DNA of 64,000 bases, taken from the NCBI RefSeq assembly GCF_002102355.1, contig NZ_LQPT01000081.1, forward strand, positions 124,001-188,000, read 5' to 3'. The stretch comes from Mycobacterium sherrisii (GTDB taxonomy: Bacteria > Actinomycetota > Actinomycetes > Mycobacteriales > Mycobacteriaceae). Shown here in pieces: positions 16,994 to 27,185 of the stretch. The translations under genes and the position numbers were made by a program. How positions within the stretch are numbered: the stretch's first letter is position 1; each line of letters starts with the position of its first letter. The notes below the pieces were generated by a model. It saw only the letters and a program-made list of their open reading frames with translations. It had not been told where the DNA came from and did no database searches.

Positions 16994-18844
16994 ATGGGAC
17001 GGTCCCAATTGTCGATAGACGCTGTTAAGCCACTAGCGGCTGACATCAACGATTACGTGTCCGCGGACGGCAACATCGTCCTGCCGGACGGGTTGACGCT
17101 GACCTCGTTCTTCGATCAGAACCGGGCGGCGTTCGGTGATCGCCCGTCGTACCGGTTCATCGACTACGCGAAAGACCAGGATGGCCGCGTCCTCGAGCTG
17201 AGCTGGAACGACCTGTGGACCCAGGTGCGCTCGATCGGCGCCCGACTGCAGCAAGTCGCCAAGCCCGGCGACCGGGTGGCCATCCTGGCGCCGCAAGGCC
17301 TGGAGTACGTGGCGTCGTTCTTCGCCGCCGTCCACGCCGGCAACATCGCGGTGCCGCTGTTCGCCCCGACACTGGCCGGTCACACCGAGCGGCTCACCGC
17401 CGTGCTCGCCGACGCCCGGCCCGCGGTGGTGTTGACGACCACCGCCGCGGCCGAGTCCGTGCGGGAATCGCTGCGCGCGCATCCGGTGGTCGGACGGCCC
17501 CGGTTGATCGCCGTCGACGCGATACCGGCATCGCTGGCCTCGATGTTCACCGAGCGCACGATCGGCACGGACGACATCGCCTACCTGCAGTACACGTCGG
17601 GGTCGACGCGCAGTCCCGCCGGCGTAGAGGTCACCCACCGCGCCGTCTGCACCAATGTGCTGCAGATGATCCTGGCGGGTGATTTGCACCGCAACACCCA
17701 CAGCGTGAGCTGGTTGCCGCTCTACCACGACATGGGACTGATCATGATCATGTTCCCGGCGTTGTGCGGCGGCGAGTACCTCACGCTGCTGGATCCCATG
17801 GCGTTCGTGCGCCGGCCCTTCCGCTGGATCAAAGAACTGAGCGCCGAGGCCGCCAACGGCCCGACGTTTGCCGCCGCACCCAACTTCGCATACGAGTTGA
17901 CCGCCGAGCGCGGACTCCCCCCGGCCGGCGTGACGATCGACCTGCACAACGTCGTCGGCCTCCTCAACGGCTCCGAACCGGTCACGATCGCGGCCATCGA
18001 AAAGTTCACCAAGGCGTTCGAGCCCTACGGCCTGCCCGCCACCGCGGTCAAACCCTCCTACGGGATGGCCGAGGCGACGCTGGGTGTGGCCAGCACCCCG
18101 CCGCACGAGGGGGCGCGGTGGGTGTACCTCGACCGTGTCCAACTGGCCGCCGGCCGCGCGGCGACGGTCGAGCCGGACGCCGAGAACGCGGTCGCCTACG
18201 TCTCCTGCGGATACCCGTTCCGGGATCTCTGGGCGATAATCGCCAGCCCGGACGGGAGTGAGGTGCCCGATGGCACCGTCGGGGAGATCTGGTTGCACGG
18301 CAACAACATCGCGCGCGGGTACTTCGGCCGCGAGGAAGAGTCCCAGCGTACGTTCGCCAACAAGCTGCAGTCCCGGCTCGAGGAGGGCAGCCACGCCGAG
18401 GGCGCCCCCGACAACTGCTACTGGCTGGCCACCGGCGATCTCGGCGTGTACATCGACGGCGAGCTGTACCTGACGGGCCGGATCAAGGACCTCATCATCA
18501 TCGATGGGCGCAACCACTACCCGCACGACATCGAGACCACGGTCAGCAACTCGTCGAACGCCATCCGGACGGGCTACGTCGCCGCCTTCTCGGTTCCGGC
18601 CGACGGCCAAAGCGGCGGCCCGGTCGAGCAGCTGGTCGTCGTCGCCGAACGTGCGGCGGGCGTCGGGCGCGCCGATCCCGAGGCGATCGCCGCAACCGTT
18701 CGGGCCGCGGTTTCACGCGAGCATCAGGTTCGGTTGGCCGACATCCGGCTGGTGGCCGCGGGAACGATCCCCCGCACCACCAGTGGCAAGCTGGCGCGCA
18801 ACGCGTGCCGGGCGGAATATCTGGCCGGCCGGTTCAACCGGTAA
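16994..18844 (+). CDS. Fatty acyl-AMP ligase (FAAL), FadD32-like
   Basis: 616 residues. FAALs activate fatty acids as acyl-adenylates for loading onto polyketide synthases or carrier proteins, not CoA. Visible are the P-loop YLQYTSGSTRSPAGVEVTH, SWLPLYHDMGLI, LNGSEPV, KPSYGMAEATL, IIDGRNHYPHDIE and the terminal TTSGKLARNACRAEY. The arrangement follows FadD32 and its relatives over the full length, including the FAAL-type region between the P-loop and SWLPLYHDMG. No polyketide synthase is adjacent, so its partner must be elsewhere. ATG 16994 follows a long leader with a CRP-like palindrome. It is convergent, 7 bases from the phosphotransferase gene. Confidence 0.86.
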   Translation: MGRSQLSIDAVKPLAADINDYVSADGNIVLPDGLTLTSFFDQNRAAFGDRPSYRFIDYAKDQDGRVLELSWNDLWTQVRSIGARLQQVAKPGDRVAILAPQGLEYVASFFAAVHAGNIAVPLFAPTLAGHTERLTAVLADARPAVVLTTTAAAESVRESLRAHPVVGRPRLIAVDAIPASLASMFTERTIGTDDIAYLQYTSGSTRSPAGVEVTHRAVCTNVLQMILAGDLHRNTHSVSWLPLYHDMGLIMIMFPALCGGEYLTLLDPMAFVRRPFRWIKELSAEAANGPTFAAAPNFAYELTAERGLPPAGVTIDLHNVVGLLNGSEPVTIAAIEKFTKAFEPYGLPATAVKPSYGMAEATLGVASTPPHEGARWVYLDRVQLAAGRAATVEPDAENAVAYVSCGYPFRDLWAIIASPDGSEVPDGTVGEIWLHGNNIARGYFGREEESQRTFANKLQSRLEEGSHAEGAPDNCYWLATGDLGVYIDGELYLTGRIKDLIIIDGRNHYPHDIETTVSNSSNAIRTGYVAAFSVPADGQSGGPVEQLVVVAERAAGVGRADPEAIAATVRAAVSREHQVRLADIRLVAAGTIPRTTSGKLARNACRAEYLAGRFNR

Positions 18845-18851
18845 TCCGGCT

Positions 18852-19916
18852 TCACCCGAGCAGTTCCAGCGTTCCCAGCTCGCGGATGGCTCGGCAGCCG
18901 CGACGGAGCATGGCCAGCACCATGTCGTCGCCGCGTTCGGTGCTGGCGGCGAAGGCAAACCCGAGAGCGGAGATGAGCAGCGCCTGCGGCATGCCCAGAC
19001 GGTAATCGCGCCAACAGCTTTCCCGGTCGTAGTCGGTGACGCCGTAACCCACCAAAGCCCGGTGATAGTCGCCGACGAGGTCTTTCTCGATCGCCAGCCG
19101 CAGCTTTGAATTCAGGCTCGTCGCCGCGAAATACGCCAGATCCCGGGCGGGGAGGCCGACGCCGAGGGTCTGCCAGTCGACCACGCTCACCCAGGAGTGA
19201 GCCGGGTCGAACAGCAGGTTGTCGAGTCGGTAGTCACCGTGCAGCAATGCATACCGGTCCCGCTCGGTGAACAGCCAGGGCGTCACCAAATCCATTGTGT
19301 TGGTAAGTGTTTCGCGATCTTCGGCACTCATCCGATCACCCAGTTTCGCCAGGGTGATCTCGGCGCTCATCTTCGCCACGTCGCCGAGCCCCTTGGCGGC
19401 CGCCTCGTCCGGACGGGGAAACGCCAGGCCGGGCAGGTCCAGCCAGGCCGGATCGCACCAACTCGGCCCGTGCAGCCCGGCCAGTGCCACCACCGAAAGC
19501 CGTGCCTGCTGCGCGCCGCACCCGGTGATCTGATCGCCCTGCACCGCCGGGGCCTGATCGGCGAGCAGCAGCGCGTACTCCGTCGCGTCGTCGGAGATCT
19601 GGCAGAAGTAACACCTCGGCGTCGGGACCCGGACCCGCTCGGCCACCGCGGTGTAGAACGCGCATTCACTGCGGTAGCCGATGACCACGCGGTCCCGCAC
19701 GGCGTCGTCCTGGGCGGGCAACTTGATCACGAAAGTTTCTGGCAGCGCACCGGGATTGGCGGCATACCGTGCCGTCACCCGGTAGGTCGCGCCGGTCTGC
19801 CCGGTGCCGATGGCCACCACATCGACTCCGGACACGTCGACCGGCCCGCGCACACGCAGCGCCGCGGACAGCCATTCGGGTGTCACATCGCCGGGATACC
19901 GCGGAATCGAGACCAT
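18852..19916 (-). CDS. Phosphotransferase family protein (APH/ecdysteroid kinase-like fold)
   Basis: About 354 residues with a protein-kinase-like aminoglycoside/choline phosphotransferase fold. The Brenner motif LLHGDYRLDNLLFD and the metal-binding VVDWQTLGVG are intact, and the N-lobe lysine is probably in ETFVIKLPA. Relatives in mycobacteria often sit beside lipid genes and phosphorylate small hydroxyl compounds; a resistance role is unlikely on this evidence. ATG 19916 (MVSIPRYPGDV) is preferred to ATG 19979 because the family begins at the PxxPxxVTPEWL region. Its 3' end faces the FAAL gene. Confidence 0.8.
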   Translation of the reverse strand: MVSIPRYPGDVTPEWLSAALRVRGPVDVSGVDVVAIGTGQTGATYRVTARYAANPGALPETFVIKLPAQDDAVRDRVVIGYRSECAFYTAVAERVRVPTPRCYFCQISDDATEYALLLADQAPAVQGDQITGCGAQQARLSVVALAGLHGPSWCDPAWLDLPGLAFPRPDEAAAKGLGDVAKMSAEITLAKLGDRMSAEDRETLTNTMDLVTPWLFTERDRYALLHGDYRLDNLLFDPAHSWVSVVDWQTLGVGLPARDLAYFAATSLNSKLRLAIEKDLVGDYHRALVGYGVTDYDRESCWRDYRLGMPQALLISALGFAFAASTERGDDMVLAMLRRGCRAIRELGTLELLG

Positions 19917-19996
19917 AAGAAACCACGCCTCCAGGACTTCACCGACGGACTGACGGCTCAACTGTAAGGCATTCGGCAACGCCCGCGGGCCAGGCC

Positions 19997-21736
19997 CTAT
20001 TCGGCGCCGATGTGCCAGTCCGCGGCCTCGTGCTGCTGCCGCCAGAATTCGCTGAAACGGCCACCCACGGCGAGCAATTCATCGATCGAACCGTCCTCTA
20101 CGACGCGTCCGCCGTCGAGGAACAGGACGCGGTCGGCGTGGCGGATGCTGGCCAATCGATGGGCGACGATCACCCGGGTACGCGCCCGCGGGTCGGCCGT
20201 CAGCGCGTCCACCACAGCAACCTCGTTCTCGGTGTCCAGGGCACTGGTGGCTTCGTCGACCAGCAGCACCGGAGCGGGCTTGAGCAACGCCCGCGCGATG
20301 CTGACCCGCTGCCGCTCACCGCCGGACAGCGCCGAGCCCGCCTCGCCGACGACCGTGTCCGCGCCGTCGGGCAGCCTGCCGATCAGCTCGTCGACCCGGG
20401 CCAGGGCGACCGCCCGATCGAACTGGTCCTCGCCGGCGGTGGGGTGGCCGGCGAAGACGTTGTCGCGGATGGTGCCGTGGAAGAGGTAGGGGTGCTGGAA
20501 GACGACGCTGCTGGTCCCCCGCCGCGCGTCGGCACTCAGCGTGGCGGCATCGACGCCGTCGATGACGACGCGGCCGCGGGTCGGTTGGTACAGGCCGGCG
20601 ATCAGCGCCAGGATGGTGCTCTTTCCGGAGCCCGACGGCCCGACGATGGCGGTCGTGGTTCCCGGCTGCAGGGCGAAGCTGACGCCGTCGAGCACCGGCG
20701 CGGCGCCGCCGTCGTAACCGAAGGCAACGTCGTCGAGCTCGATGCGGACGCCGCCGGTGCCGCCGGGCAGGCCGGCCGATCCGGACACCACGGTCGGCGC
20801 GGTGAGCACGCCGCGGATCCGGTCGAGGGTGGCCCGGGTGCTCTCCAGCGCCGGCGCCAGCTCGCTGACCGTGGTGAACGGCTCGAGGTAGCGCACGATC
20901 ACCACGATCAGGGCGACCGCCTCGGCCACCGTGAACGTGCCGCGCACGGTCAACACCGCGGTGGTGCCGGCCAGCGCGATCAGGGCGAGCTGGCTGGCGA
21001 CGCTGAACAACAGCTGGCCCGGGATCTGCATGGCGAGCAGACGCATGGTCGCGGTGTGCTGCGCGGCCACGGCGGAGCCGACCATGCTGCGGGCCGGCTC
21101 GACGCGTCGCGCGGCGCGCAGCGCTTGCTGGGTCCGCGCGAACTCGATGATCCGCTCGGTCAGGGTGGTGTTGGCCGCGCCGGCGGCGGCATCGGCACGC
21201 CGCGTCAACCGCACCGCGGCCCACAGGGCCCCGAGCAGCAGCGGCACGCCGGCCAGCGCCACGACCCCCAGCTGCCAGGAGATCGGCAGCAGCGCCAGGG
21301 CGACGACCGCCGGCAGCAGCACGGCGGTGGTCAGCGGTGTCAGCAGGTTGACCACCAGGCCGACGAGTTCGGGACCGGTCGCGGCGATGGCCTGGCGCGC
21401 CATCGCGGTGTTCTCGGAGCCGAACCAGTCCAGCCGGACCGCCGGAAGGCGTTCTGCCACATCGTGTTGCGAGTGATCCAGCACCGCGAAACCAAGCTCG
21501 AAGCCGATCCGCGCGATCATCGCGTCGACGACCCAGCCCGCCACCGTCGCCGCCGTGAGCCAGCCCAGCCACGCCAGTGCGCGGTGCGGTGTCGCGCTGA
21601 ACAACGCCCCCACCAGCGGGACGAGCAAGACCGTGCCGACCGCGCGGATGACGACCGACACGAATGCGAGCGCCAGGTAACCGTCGACCTTGGCACGGCG
21701 GTCCGGCGGAACGAGGCGTATCCAGGTGCGGATCAT
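19997..21736 (-). CDS. irtB: Carboxymycobactin ABC importer subunit IrtB
   Basis: 579 residues, the same length as I recall for M. tuberculosis IrtB. The N-terminal transmembrane domain (about residues 1-310) precedes an ATPase domain with Walker [17 protein letters not shown], signature [13 protein letters not shown] and Walker [13 protein letters not shown]. IrtA and IrtB form a heterodimeric exporter-fold importer for ferri-carboxymycobactin in the inner membrane. ATG 21736 overlaps the irtA stop by 4 bases, so the two are translationally coupled. Expression should follow the iron box ahead of irtA. Confidence 0.93.
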   Translation of the reverse strand: MIRTWIRLVPPDRRAKVDGYLALAFVSVVIRAVGTVLLVPLVGALFSATPHRALAWLGWLTAATVAGWVVDAMIARIGFELGFAVLDHSQHDVAERLPAVRLDWFGSENTAMARQAIAATGPELVGLVVNLLTPLTTAVLLPAVVALALLPISWQLGVVALAGVPLLLGALWAAVRLTRRADAAAGAANTTLTERIIEFARTQQALRAARRVEPARSMVGSAVAAQHTATMRLLAMQIPGQLLFSVASQLALIALAGTTAVLTVRGTFTVAEAVALIVVIVRYLEPFTTVSELAPALESTRATLDRIRGVLTAPTVVSGSAGLPGGTGGVRIELDDVAFGYDGGAAPVLDGVSFALQPGTTTAIVGPSGSGKSTILALIAGLYQPTRGRVVIDGVDAATLSADARRGTSSVVFQHPYLFHGTIRDNVFAGHPTAGEDQFDRAVALARVDELIGRLPDGADTVVGEAGSALSGGERQRVSIARALLKPAPVLLVDEATSALDTENEVAVVDALTADPRARTRVIVAHRLASIRHADRVLFLDGGRVVEDGSIDELLAVGGRFSEFWRQQHEAADWHIGAE

Positions 21737-24381
21737 CGCGCGCCCTTTGACGCCGCCCCGGTGACGGCGGCGGATTTGCCCCGCCCGGTGTCCCACAACC
21801 GGCGATACCGCCCGTCGGCGGCAACCAATTCCTCGTGCGTGCCCCGTTCGGCGATGCGGCCGTGATCGAGCACCACGATCTGGTCGGCCCGGGTGATGGT
21901 GTGCAACCGGTGCGCGATCACCAGCACGGTCCGATCGTGAGTCAGTCCATTAAGTGCTTGCTGCACAAGATATTCCGATTCCGGGTCGGCGAATGCCGTG
22001 GCCTCGTCGAGGATCAGGATGGGGGTATCGGCCAGGATGGCGCGGGCGATCGTCAGCCGCTGCCGCTCTCCCCCTGACAGCGTGGCCGCCGCGCCCAGCA
22101 TCGTGTCGTAGCCGTTCGGCAGCCGCAGCACCCGATCATGAATCTGCGCCTGGCGCGCGGCGGCCTGAATCTGGTCGAGGGTGGCGTCCGGGACGGCCAG
22201 CGCGATGTTCTCCGCGACCGTGCCGTGCACGAGCTGGGTTTCCTGCAGCACAAACCCGACCCGCGAGTAGAGTTCGTCCGCGGTCAACGACCGGATATCT
22301 TGTCCGTCAACGTAAATCGCGCCGTGCTCCACATCGTGGAAACGGGCCAGCAGCGCCGCGAGGGTCGACTTACCCGATCCGGACGGGCCGACGAGCGCGG
22401 TCACCGTGCCGGGGCGCAGCTCCAGCGACACCTCCCGAATCACCGGCACGCCCGGACGATAGCTGAATCCGACGCGGTCGAACACCACCGTGGCCCCGGC
22501 GCCGGGGCCGGTCGGCCGTTCGCGCACCGCGAGTTCTTGTTCATCGAGCGCGACTTGCAGACGCCGGGCGGCCAGCAGGCCGCCACGAATACCGCCGAGC
22601 CCATAGGCGATGCCGAGCAGCCGGACGCCGAAGGTGGTGCCCAGCAACAAGAACGGCAGCAGGTTGACCGGGTCCATCCGGTGCGAGACCACCAGCAGGG
22701 TGCCCGCGAGCGTGATCAGCCACAGGAAGGTGGACGGGCGGGTGGCCAAGTCCATCGCGGCTTTCTTGCCGGCCAGCGGGCGCTGCCACGCGACCAGGAA
22801 CCCGACGTACTCGTCCAGCCGGCGACGGAAGTTGGACGCCGCGGCACCCCCGAAGACCCGGATCACCGGCTGGCCCTCGAGGTAGGCACCGGCTTCGCCG
22901 TTCATGCGTTCGGCCCAGCGCTGGGCCTGCACGATGCGGGGACCGGATTGAATCGTCAACGCCGAGGTCATCACCAGGTAAACCAGTACCGGACTGAACA
23001 GGACCAGCGCCACGCGCCAGTCGACGGCGAACAGGTAAACCAGCACCGCAACCGGGGCGACGACCGCGTTGACCGCATCGGGGATGGCGTGGGTGACAAG
23101 ATAGTGCAGCGCGAGCGTGTCGTCGCTCAGCAGCTGCTTGATCGCGCCCGATCCGCGGGCGGTGAACCATCCCAGGGGCAGGCGGGACATCTTGCCCAGC
23201 AGCCGCGAACGCAGGTCGCTCGCGAAGCGTGCGTCGATGACGTGCAGCCACAGGGTCAGGGCGGCACCGAGCACCGTCCCCACCGCCAGCAATACGACGG
23301 CAGCGATGCCGACCTGCCACAACCGGGCCGCAGATTCCCCGGATACCAGCCGCCGGGCCAACTCCGCCAGCAGCACGAACGGGGCGAGCTGCACGAGGGT
23401 GATCACGGCCTGCAGCACACCCGAGACGATCAGCGCCGACCGCAGCGGCGCGAGCAGCCGGCCCGCGGCCTGAGCACGCCAGCTACCGCGGTTGGCCGGC
23501 ACTTCGACGGTCGCCGGGGACGCGGCGACGGACGTATGCCCCTGGGCCGCAATGGTTTCGGCGGGTTCGGCGGGTTCGGTGGGTTCTGCGAGCACCCCTG
23601 TTGGCGCCTGCGTCTCGGCGGGGTTCGTCTCGCCGCCACGGGTGATGCCCATCTCGCGGCCGGCGCTCCAATACGCCTGCGCGTGCACCTCGGACTTGGG
23701 GAACCCGAACGCATCGCGCAGGCGCTTGCGGACGCTCTTCAACGTGGCGGCCTCGGGCGTCGCCCAGGCATACCAGTCCGACCAGTCCCGCGCCTCGATC
23801 GCCTCGGCCAGGGACTTGTCGTCGCGACGGACGACCCAATGCACGCGCAGCCGCGGATGCCGGGCTATCGGTATCGACGGGTCGTTGCTGTCGTGCTGTT
23901 CGAGGTACATCTCGATCGGAACGTCATCGGGAACCGTGCCGATGATTCCGTTCATCCCCGGTATCGAGGCCGAATCGCCGATCAGCAGGTAGCCGGCCGG
24001 TTGCTCTTCGGGTCGGTCGAATCGCGACGCGCCCATCAGCGACATCACCGCGATCGTGGCGCCGGGTTCGACCGTGCGTGCCCAGCCCGACGCCGGACCG
24101 GCGGGCTCGTGCAGCACGACGTCGATCGCAAAACGTCCGGTGGACGCGTCGGCCTCGGAAATCGTGTAGGCGCGCTGGAACTCGGTGTCCGAGCCCTTCG
24201 GATCCGGAAACCAGAACCGCAACCACGCCGCCGGCTCGGCCTCGGCGTCTTCGAACAGCGTCGCCGACTCCATTCGGATCCGCACGAAATGCGGTGCGAT
24301 CCGCTCGGTTTCGAGGACCGTCGCGACGTGGTCGCGCGCCCCGAACCCGCGCAGTATCGCGCCCTGGAACCCGCGTGCCAT
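21733..24381 (-). CDS. irtA: Carboxymycobactin ABC importer/ferric reductase IrtA
   Basis: 882 residues. It is a fusion: an N-terminal cytoplasmic siderophore-interacting domain (about residues 1-275, with [20 protein letters not shown] and [15 protein letters not shown]) that binds FAD and reduces mycobactin iron, then a linker rich in Thr, Glu, Pro and Ala (about 290-330), a transmembrane domain, and an ATPase with Walker [15 protein letters not shown], signature [13 protein letters not shown] and Walker [16 protein letters not shown] 24381 is set by the family start [20 protein letters not shown]. It is slightly longer than the 859-residue M. tuberculosis protein, mostly in the repetitive linker. 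An IdeR-type box lies 51 bases upstream. Confidence 0.94.
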   Translation of the reverse strand: MARGFQGAILRGFGARDHVATVLETERIAPHFVRIRMESATLFEDAEAEPAAWLRFWFPDPKGSDTEFQRAYTISEADASTGRFAIDVVLHEPAGPASGWARTVEPGATIAVMSLMGASRFDRPEEQPAGYLLIGDSASIPGMNGIIGTVPDDVPIEMYLEQHDSNDPSIPIARHPRLRVHWVVRRDDKSLAEAIEARDWSDWYAWATPEAATLKSVRKRLRDAFGFPKSEVHAQAYWSAGREMGITRGGETNPAETQAPTGVLAEPTEPAEPAETIAAQGHTSVAASPATVEVPANRGSWRAQAAGRLLAPLRSALIVSGVLQAVITLVQLAPFVLLAELARRLVSGESAARLWQVGIAAVVLLAVGTVLGAALTLWLHVIDARFASDLRSRLLGKMSRLPLGWFTARGSGAIKQLLSDDTLALHYLVTHAIPDAVNAVVAPVAVLVYLFAVDWRVALVLFSPVLVYLVMTSALTIQSGPRIVQAQRWAERMNGEAGAYLEGQPVIRVFGGAAASNFRRRLDEYVGFLVAWQRPLAGKKAAMDLATRPSTFLWLITLAGTLLVVSHRMDPVNLLPFLLLGTTFGVRLLGIAYGLGGIRGGLLAARRLQVALDEQELAVRERPTGPGAGATVVFDRVGFSYRPGVPVIREVSLELRPGTVTALVGPSGSGKSTLAALLARFHDVEHGAIYVDGQDIRSLTADELYSRVGFVLQETQLVHGTVAENIALAVPDATLDQIQAAARQAQIHDRVLRLPNGYDTMLGAAATLSGGERQRLTIARAILADTPILILDEATAFADPESEYLVQQALNGLTHDRTVLVIAHRLHTITRADQIVVLDHGRIAERGTHEELVAADGRYRRLWDTGRGKSAAVTGAASKGAR

Positions 24382-24431
24382 CAGCGGTCCTCTCCCGCGG
24401 CGAGATGGTCCGCCACGACCTCGACCCGAAC

Positions 24432-24450
24432 TAAGGGTTGCCTTACCATA
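24432..24450 (-). promoter_or_regulatory. IdeR iron box upstream of irtA
   Basis: On the minus strand the 19 bases match the IdeR consensus TTAGGTTAGGCTAACCTAA at 13 of 19 positions, including the central AGGC and both CC/GG half-site cores. It sits between the desaturase stop (24506) and the irtA start (24381), placing irtAB under iron repression as in other mycobacteria. The position implies irtAB has its own promoter even though the desaturase pair lies upstream on the same strand. Confidence 0.72.
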
Positions 24451-24505
24451 GCTGATGGCCGATGCCGGGTCGAGGTTGCGGGTGCGCCACCGCGGCGCGG
24501 GCCCG

Positions 24506-25737
24506 TCAGGCGGCCCGTGGACCCCCGTGCAATTCACGCAGCGCGGTCCGCAGACCCCGTCGTTTGCCGGTGCCGGGGTCGACGAAGCTCGCGCGCAGAC
24601 CATCGCGCACCCGAAACTTCAGCTCGGAGCGGGTCTCCGGGGCGTCGTCGGGTGTCGCGGTGAGCAGATGATCCGGCAGTGCGAGTTTCAGGATGGTCCA
24701 AAACGACTGAGAATATTGGCGGCCGAGCGAGCCCGTGGTGTAGGGCAGGTCGTACTTTTCGCACAGCGCACGTACCCGCACGGCGATTTCGGCGTAGCGA
24801 TTGCTGGGCAGATCGGGGAACAGATGGTGCTCGATCTGATAGCACAGGTTGCCGCTGATGAACGCCATCAGCGGGCCGGCGTTGAAGTTGGCCGACCCAA
24901 GCATCTGGCGCAGATACCACTCCCCGGGGGTTTCGTTTTCGAACTCCTCGACGGTGAACTTCTCGGCACCGTCCGGGAAATGGCCACAGAAGATCACCAT
25001 GTACGCCCAATAGTTGCGGATCAGGTTGGCCGTGAGGTTGGCCTTCAGCGTGTGCTTCCAATTCGGCCCGGTCAACGCCGGAAACACCAGGTAATCCTTG
25101 CCGGCCTGCTTGGCCACCTTGGTGCCGATGACGCGTAGATCCTTGCGCGCTTCGGCCCAGGTCTTTTCTTTCTTCCGAAGCTTTTTCGACTCGATGTGGT
25201 GCAGGGCGACGCCCCACTCGAACAGCGTGCCGAGCAACAAATTATAGATGGGGTTGCCCAAATAATATGGCTCCCAAGGCTCGTCGCGAGTGACGCGCAT
25301 GATCCCGTAGCCGACGTCGGCATCGAGGTTGACCACGTTGGTGTACTTGTGGTGCACGAAGTTATGCGAATGCTTCCACTGCACGGTCGGGCAGGTGGTA
25401 TCCCATTCCCACTCAGTGGAGTGGATCTCCGGGTCGTTCATCCAGTCCCATTGACCGTGGATAATGTTGTGTCCCAGCTCCATGTTCTCGATGATCTTGG
25501 CCATCGCCAGCATTGCGGTTCCGGCGATCCACGCCACCCGGTTTCGGCTGCCGAACAGGGGATTCGTCCGCCGGCGGCCAAGGCTCGCTGCAGCTTGATG
25601 GCCCGGCGGATATAGCGCGCGTCGCGCTCGCCGCGCGATTCCTCGATCTCGGCCCGGATCGCGTCCAGCTCGTGGGCAAGCTGTTCGACGTCCGCGCTGC
25701 TCAGATGGGCGTATTCCTTGATGTCGGTGATGGCCAC
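24506..25737 (-). pseudogene. DesA3-like membrane acyl-CoA desaturase, frameshifted
   Basis: An intact copy would have about 410 residues, resembling DesA3 (Rv3229c), the membrane stearoyl-CoA delta-9 desaturase. All three histidine boxes are present: GHNIIHGQWDW, HNFVHHKYTN and YQIEHHLFPDLP. The first about 58 residues (from GTG 25737, AITDIKEYAHLSSADVEQL) are in one frame and the rest, from NPLFGSRNRVAWIAG, in another. Lengthening the AA at 25566-25567 (plus strand TT) by one base repairs the junction. Internal initiation could only give a product lacking the N-terminal region. It lies 10 bases downstream of its ferredoxin-reductase partner and upstream of irtAB. It is either a broken gene or a sequencing error. 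Confidence 0.82.
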
Positions 25738-25747
25738 CGGGTCCCCC

Positions 25748-26875
25748 TCAGATCTTGATGGTGCAGTCTCCCGATGCCGTGGAGATGCAGGTTTGGATGC
25801 GGTCGCCCTCGCGATGTTCGGTCCCGGAACGAAAATCGCGGACGTAACCAGACTCCAGCGGCAGTACGCAGGTCTGGCAGATGCCCATGCGGCACCCGAA
25901 TGGCATCTGGATGCCGACTTTCTCCCCGGCCTCCAAAAGCGATGTGGCACCGTCGATCTCGACGGTCTTGTCCGATATCGCGAAGCGAACCGTGCCGCCC
26001 TCGCCGCCCTTGTCGGTCGCGGCGATGGTGAAGCGCTCGAGGTGCAGCTGGTCATCGCGACCCACGTCCTTCCATACCCGCTCGACGGCGTCGAGCAGGG
26101 CGGCCGGCCCGCATGCCCAGGTGGGGCGGTCCTGCCAGTCGGCAACGACGTCGGCGAGCCCGTCGAAATCGAAGTGCCCGGCGGTTTCGGTGAGGTGCAG
26201 GTGAAGCCGGTAGCCGGGCTGGCGTGTTTCGAGCTCGCGCAGCTCGTCGTGAAATATCACGTCGTCGGTGGTGGGCGCGGAGTGAATGTGCACGACGTCG
26301 GGACCGTGCCCCCGGGACTTCAGGGTGCGCAGCATGGCCATCACCGGCGTGATTCCACTGCCCGCCGTGACGAACAGGATCTTCGCCGGTGGCGGGTCCG
26401 GCAGCGCGAATTCGCCCTTCGGCGTGGCCAATCGGACGATCGTGCCGGGTTGCACCCCGTTGACCAGGTGGGTGGACAGAAAGCCCTCCGGGGTGGCCTT
26501 GACGGTGATAGTGATGTTTTTGTTGGCGCGCCGTGGAACCGAGGTCAACGAATAGGACCGCCAGTGCCAGCGGCCGTCGATCCGCAATCCGATGCCGACG
26601 TACTGGCCCGCCCGATATTGTCTGGCGAAACCCCAGCCGGGTTTGATCGTCACGGTCGCCGAATCCGCGGTCTCGGGCTGCACGGCCACGATGAGGCCGC
26701 GCAGCTCGCGGGCCGACCATAACGGGTTGAGCATCTTCAGGTAGTCGTCGGGCAGCAGCGGTGTCGTGGCCCGCGCGGCGAGCCCGCGGGGCACGTTGAC
26801 CCAGGATCTCGCGGCGGCGACACCTTGCGTCGGCGCCTTCGTCCATCGTGTCAAGGTGTGTAGCGCAGAACTCAT
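25748..26875 (-). CDS. Ferredoxin reductase with C-terminal 2Fe-2S domain (desaturase electron donor, Rv3230c-like)
   Basis: 375 residues. The FAD domain shows [11 protein letters not shown] (flavin-binding RxYS) and [16 protein letters not shown], the NAD(P)H domain [18 protein letters not shown] and [10 protein letters not shown], and the C-terminal plant-type 2Fe-2S domain has its cysteine motif in [17 protein letters not shown] and a last Cys in [11 protein letters not shown]. This architecture matches Rv3230c, which feeds electrons to DesA3. ATG 26875 ([13 protein letters not shown]) is chosen because upstream residues have no family counterpart. It heads a two-gene unit with the desaturase. 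Confidence 0.9.
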   Translation of the reverse strand: MSSALHTLTRWTKAPTQGVAAARSWVNVPRGLAARATTPLLPDDYLKMLNPLWSARELRGLIVAVQPETADSATVTIKPGWGFARQYRAGQYVGIGLRIDGRWHWRSYSLTSVPRRANKNITITVKATPEGFLSTHLVNGVQPGTIVRLATPKGEFALPDPPPAKILFVTAGSGITPVMAMLRTLKSRGHGPDVVHIHSAPTTDDVIFHDELRELETRQPGYRLHLHLTETAGHFDFDGLADVVADWQDRPTWACGPAALLDAVERVWKDVGRDDQLHLERFTIAATDKGGEGGTVRFAISDKTVEIDGATSLLEAGEKVGIQMPFGCRMGICQTCVLPLESGYVRDFRSGTEHREGDRIQTCISTASGDCTIKI

Positions 26876-27004
26876 CGTTCGTCTCAGCGATCCGGTCGGA
26901 TGTGCCGCGGCCGGCCGACGCGCGGCTCCTCGACGGCTACCCCGGCGCCACCGTTCGCTAAACACTTGTTCGCCGAAAAAGCGGCGGTGCGGCTCTCACA
27001 CGGG

Positions 27005-27086
<82 letters not shown>

Positions 27087-27150
27087 CTGGGCCCTGCGAT
27101 CTTAACGCCAGGCCGGCACCGCAGGCTCGCTTTGGCATGCCTCCTTGGCC

Positions 27151-27167
27151 GAGCGGCAAAGCCGCTC
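27151..27167 (+). other. Hairpin in the mbtK leader
   Basis: GAGCGGC-AAA-GCCGCTC forms a 7-bp stem with a 3-base loop, 19 bases before the mbtK start codon. No run of T follows it, so it is not an ordinary terminator of the minus-strand side. It could affect mbtK translation or be incidental. Confidence 0.3.
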
Positions 27168-27185
27168 CGGTAATGTCAGCAAACG

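Noticed and set aside
20012-21865. 617-residue plus-strand open frame across irtB
   Set aside because: It is a low-complexity antisense shadow caused by high GC; irtB on the other strand has all family motifs.
23540-23590. Short tandem repeat inside irtA
   Set aside because: It encodes the Pro-Glu-Ala linker between the siderophore-interacting and transporter domains and keeps the frame; a normal flexible linker explains it.
22138-24663. 841-residue plus-strand open frame across irtA
   Set aside because: It is an antisense shadow rich in Arg, Gly and Gln with no domain; irtA is certain.
26940-26975. LexA-like box (GAAC-N4-GTT) upstream of the ferredoxin reductase
   Set aside because: It matches only 8 of 12 positions of the mycobacterial SOS consensus and the gene has no link to DNA damage.
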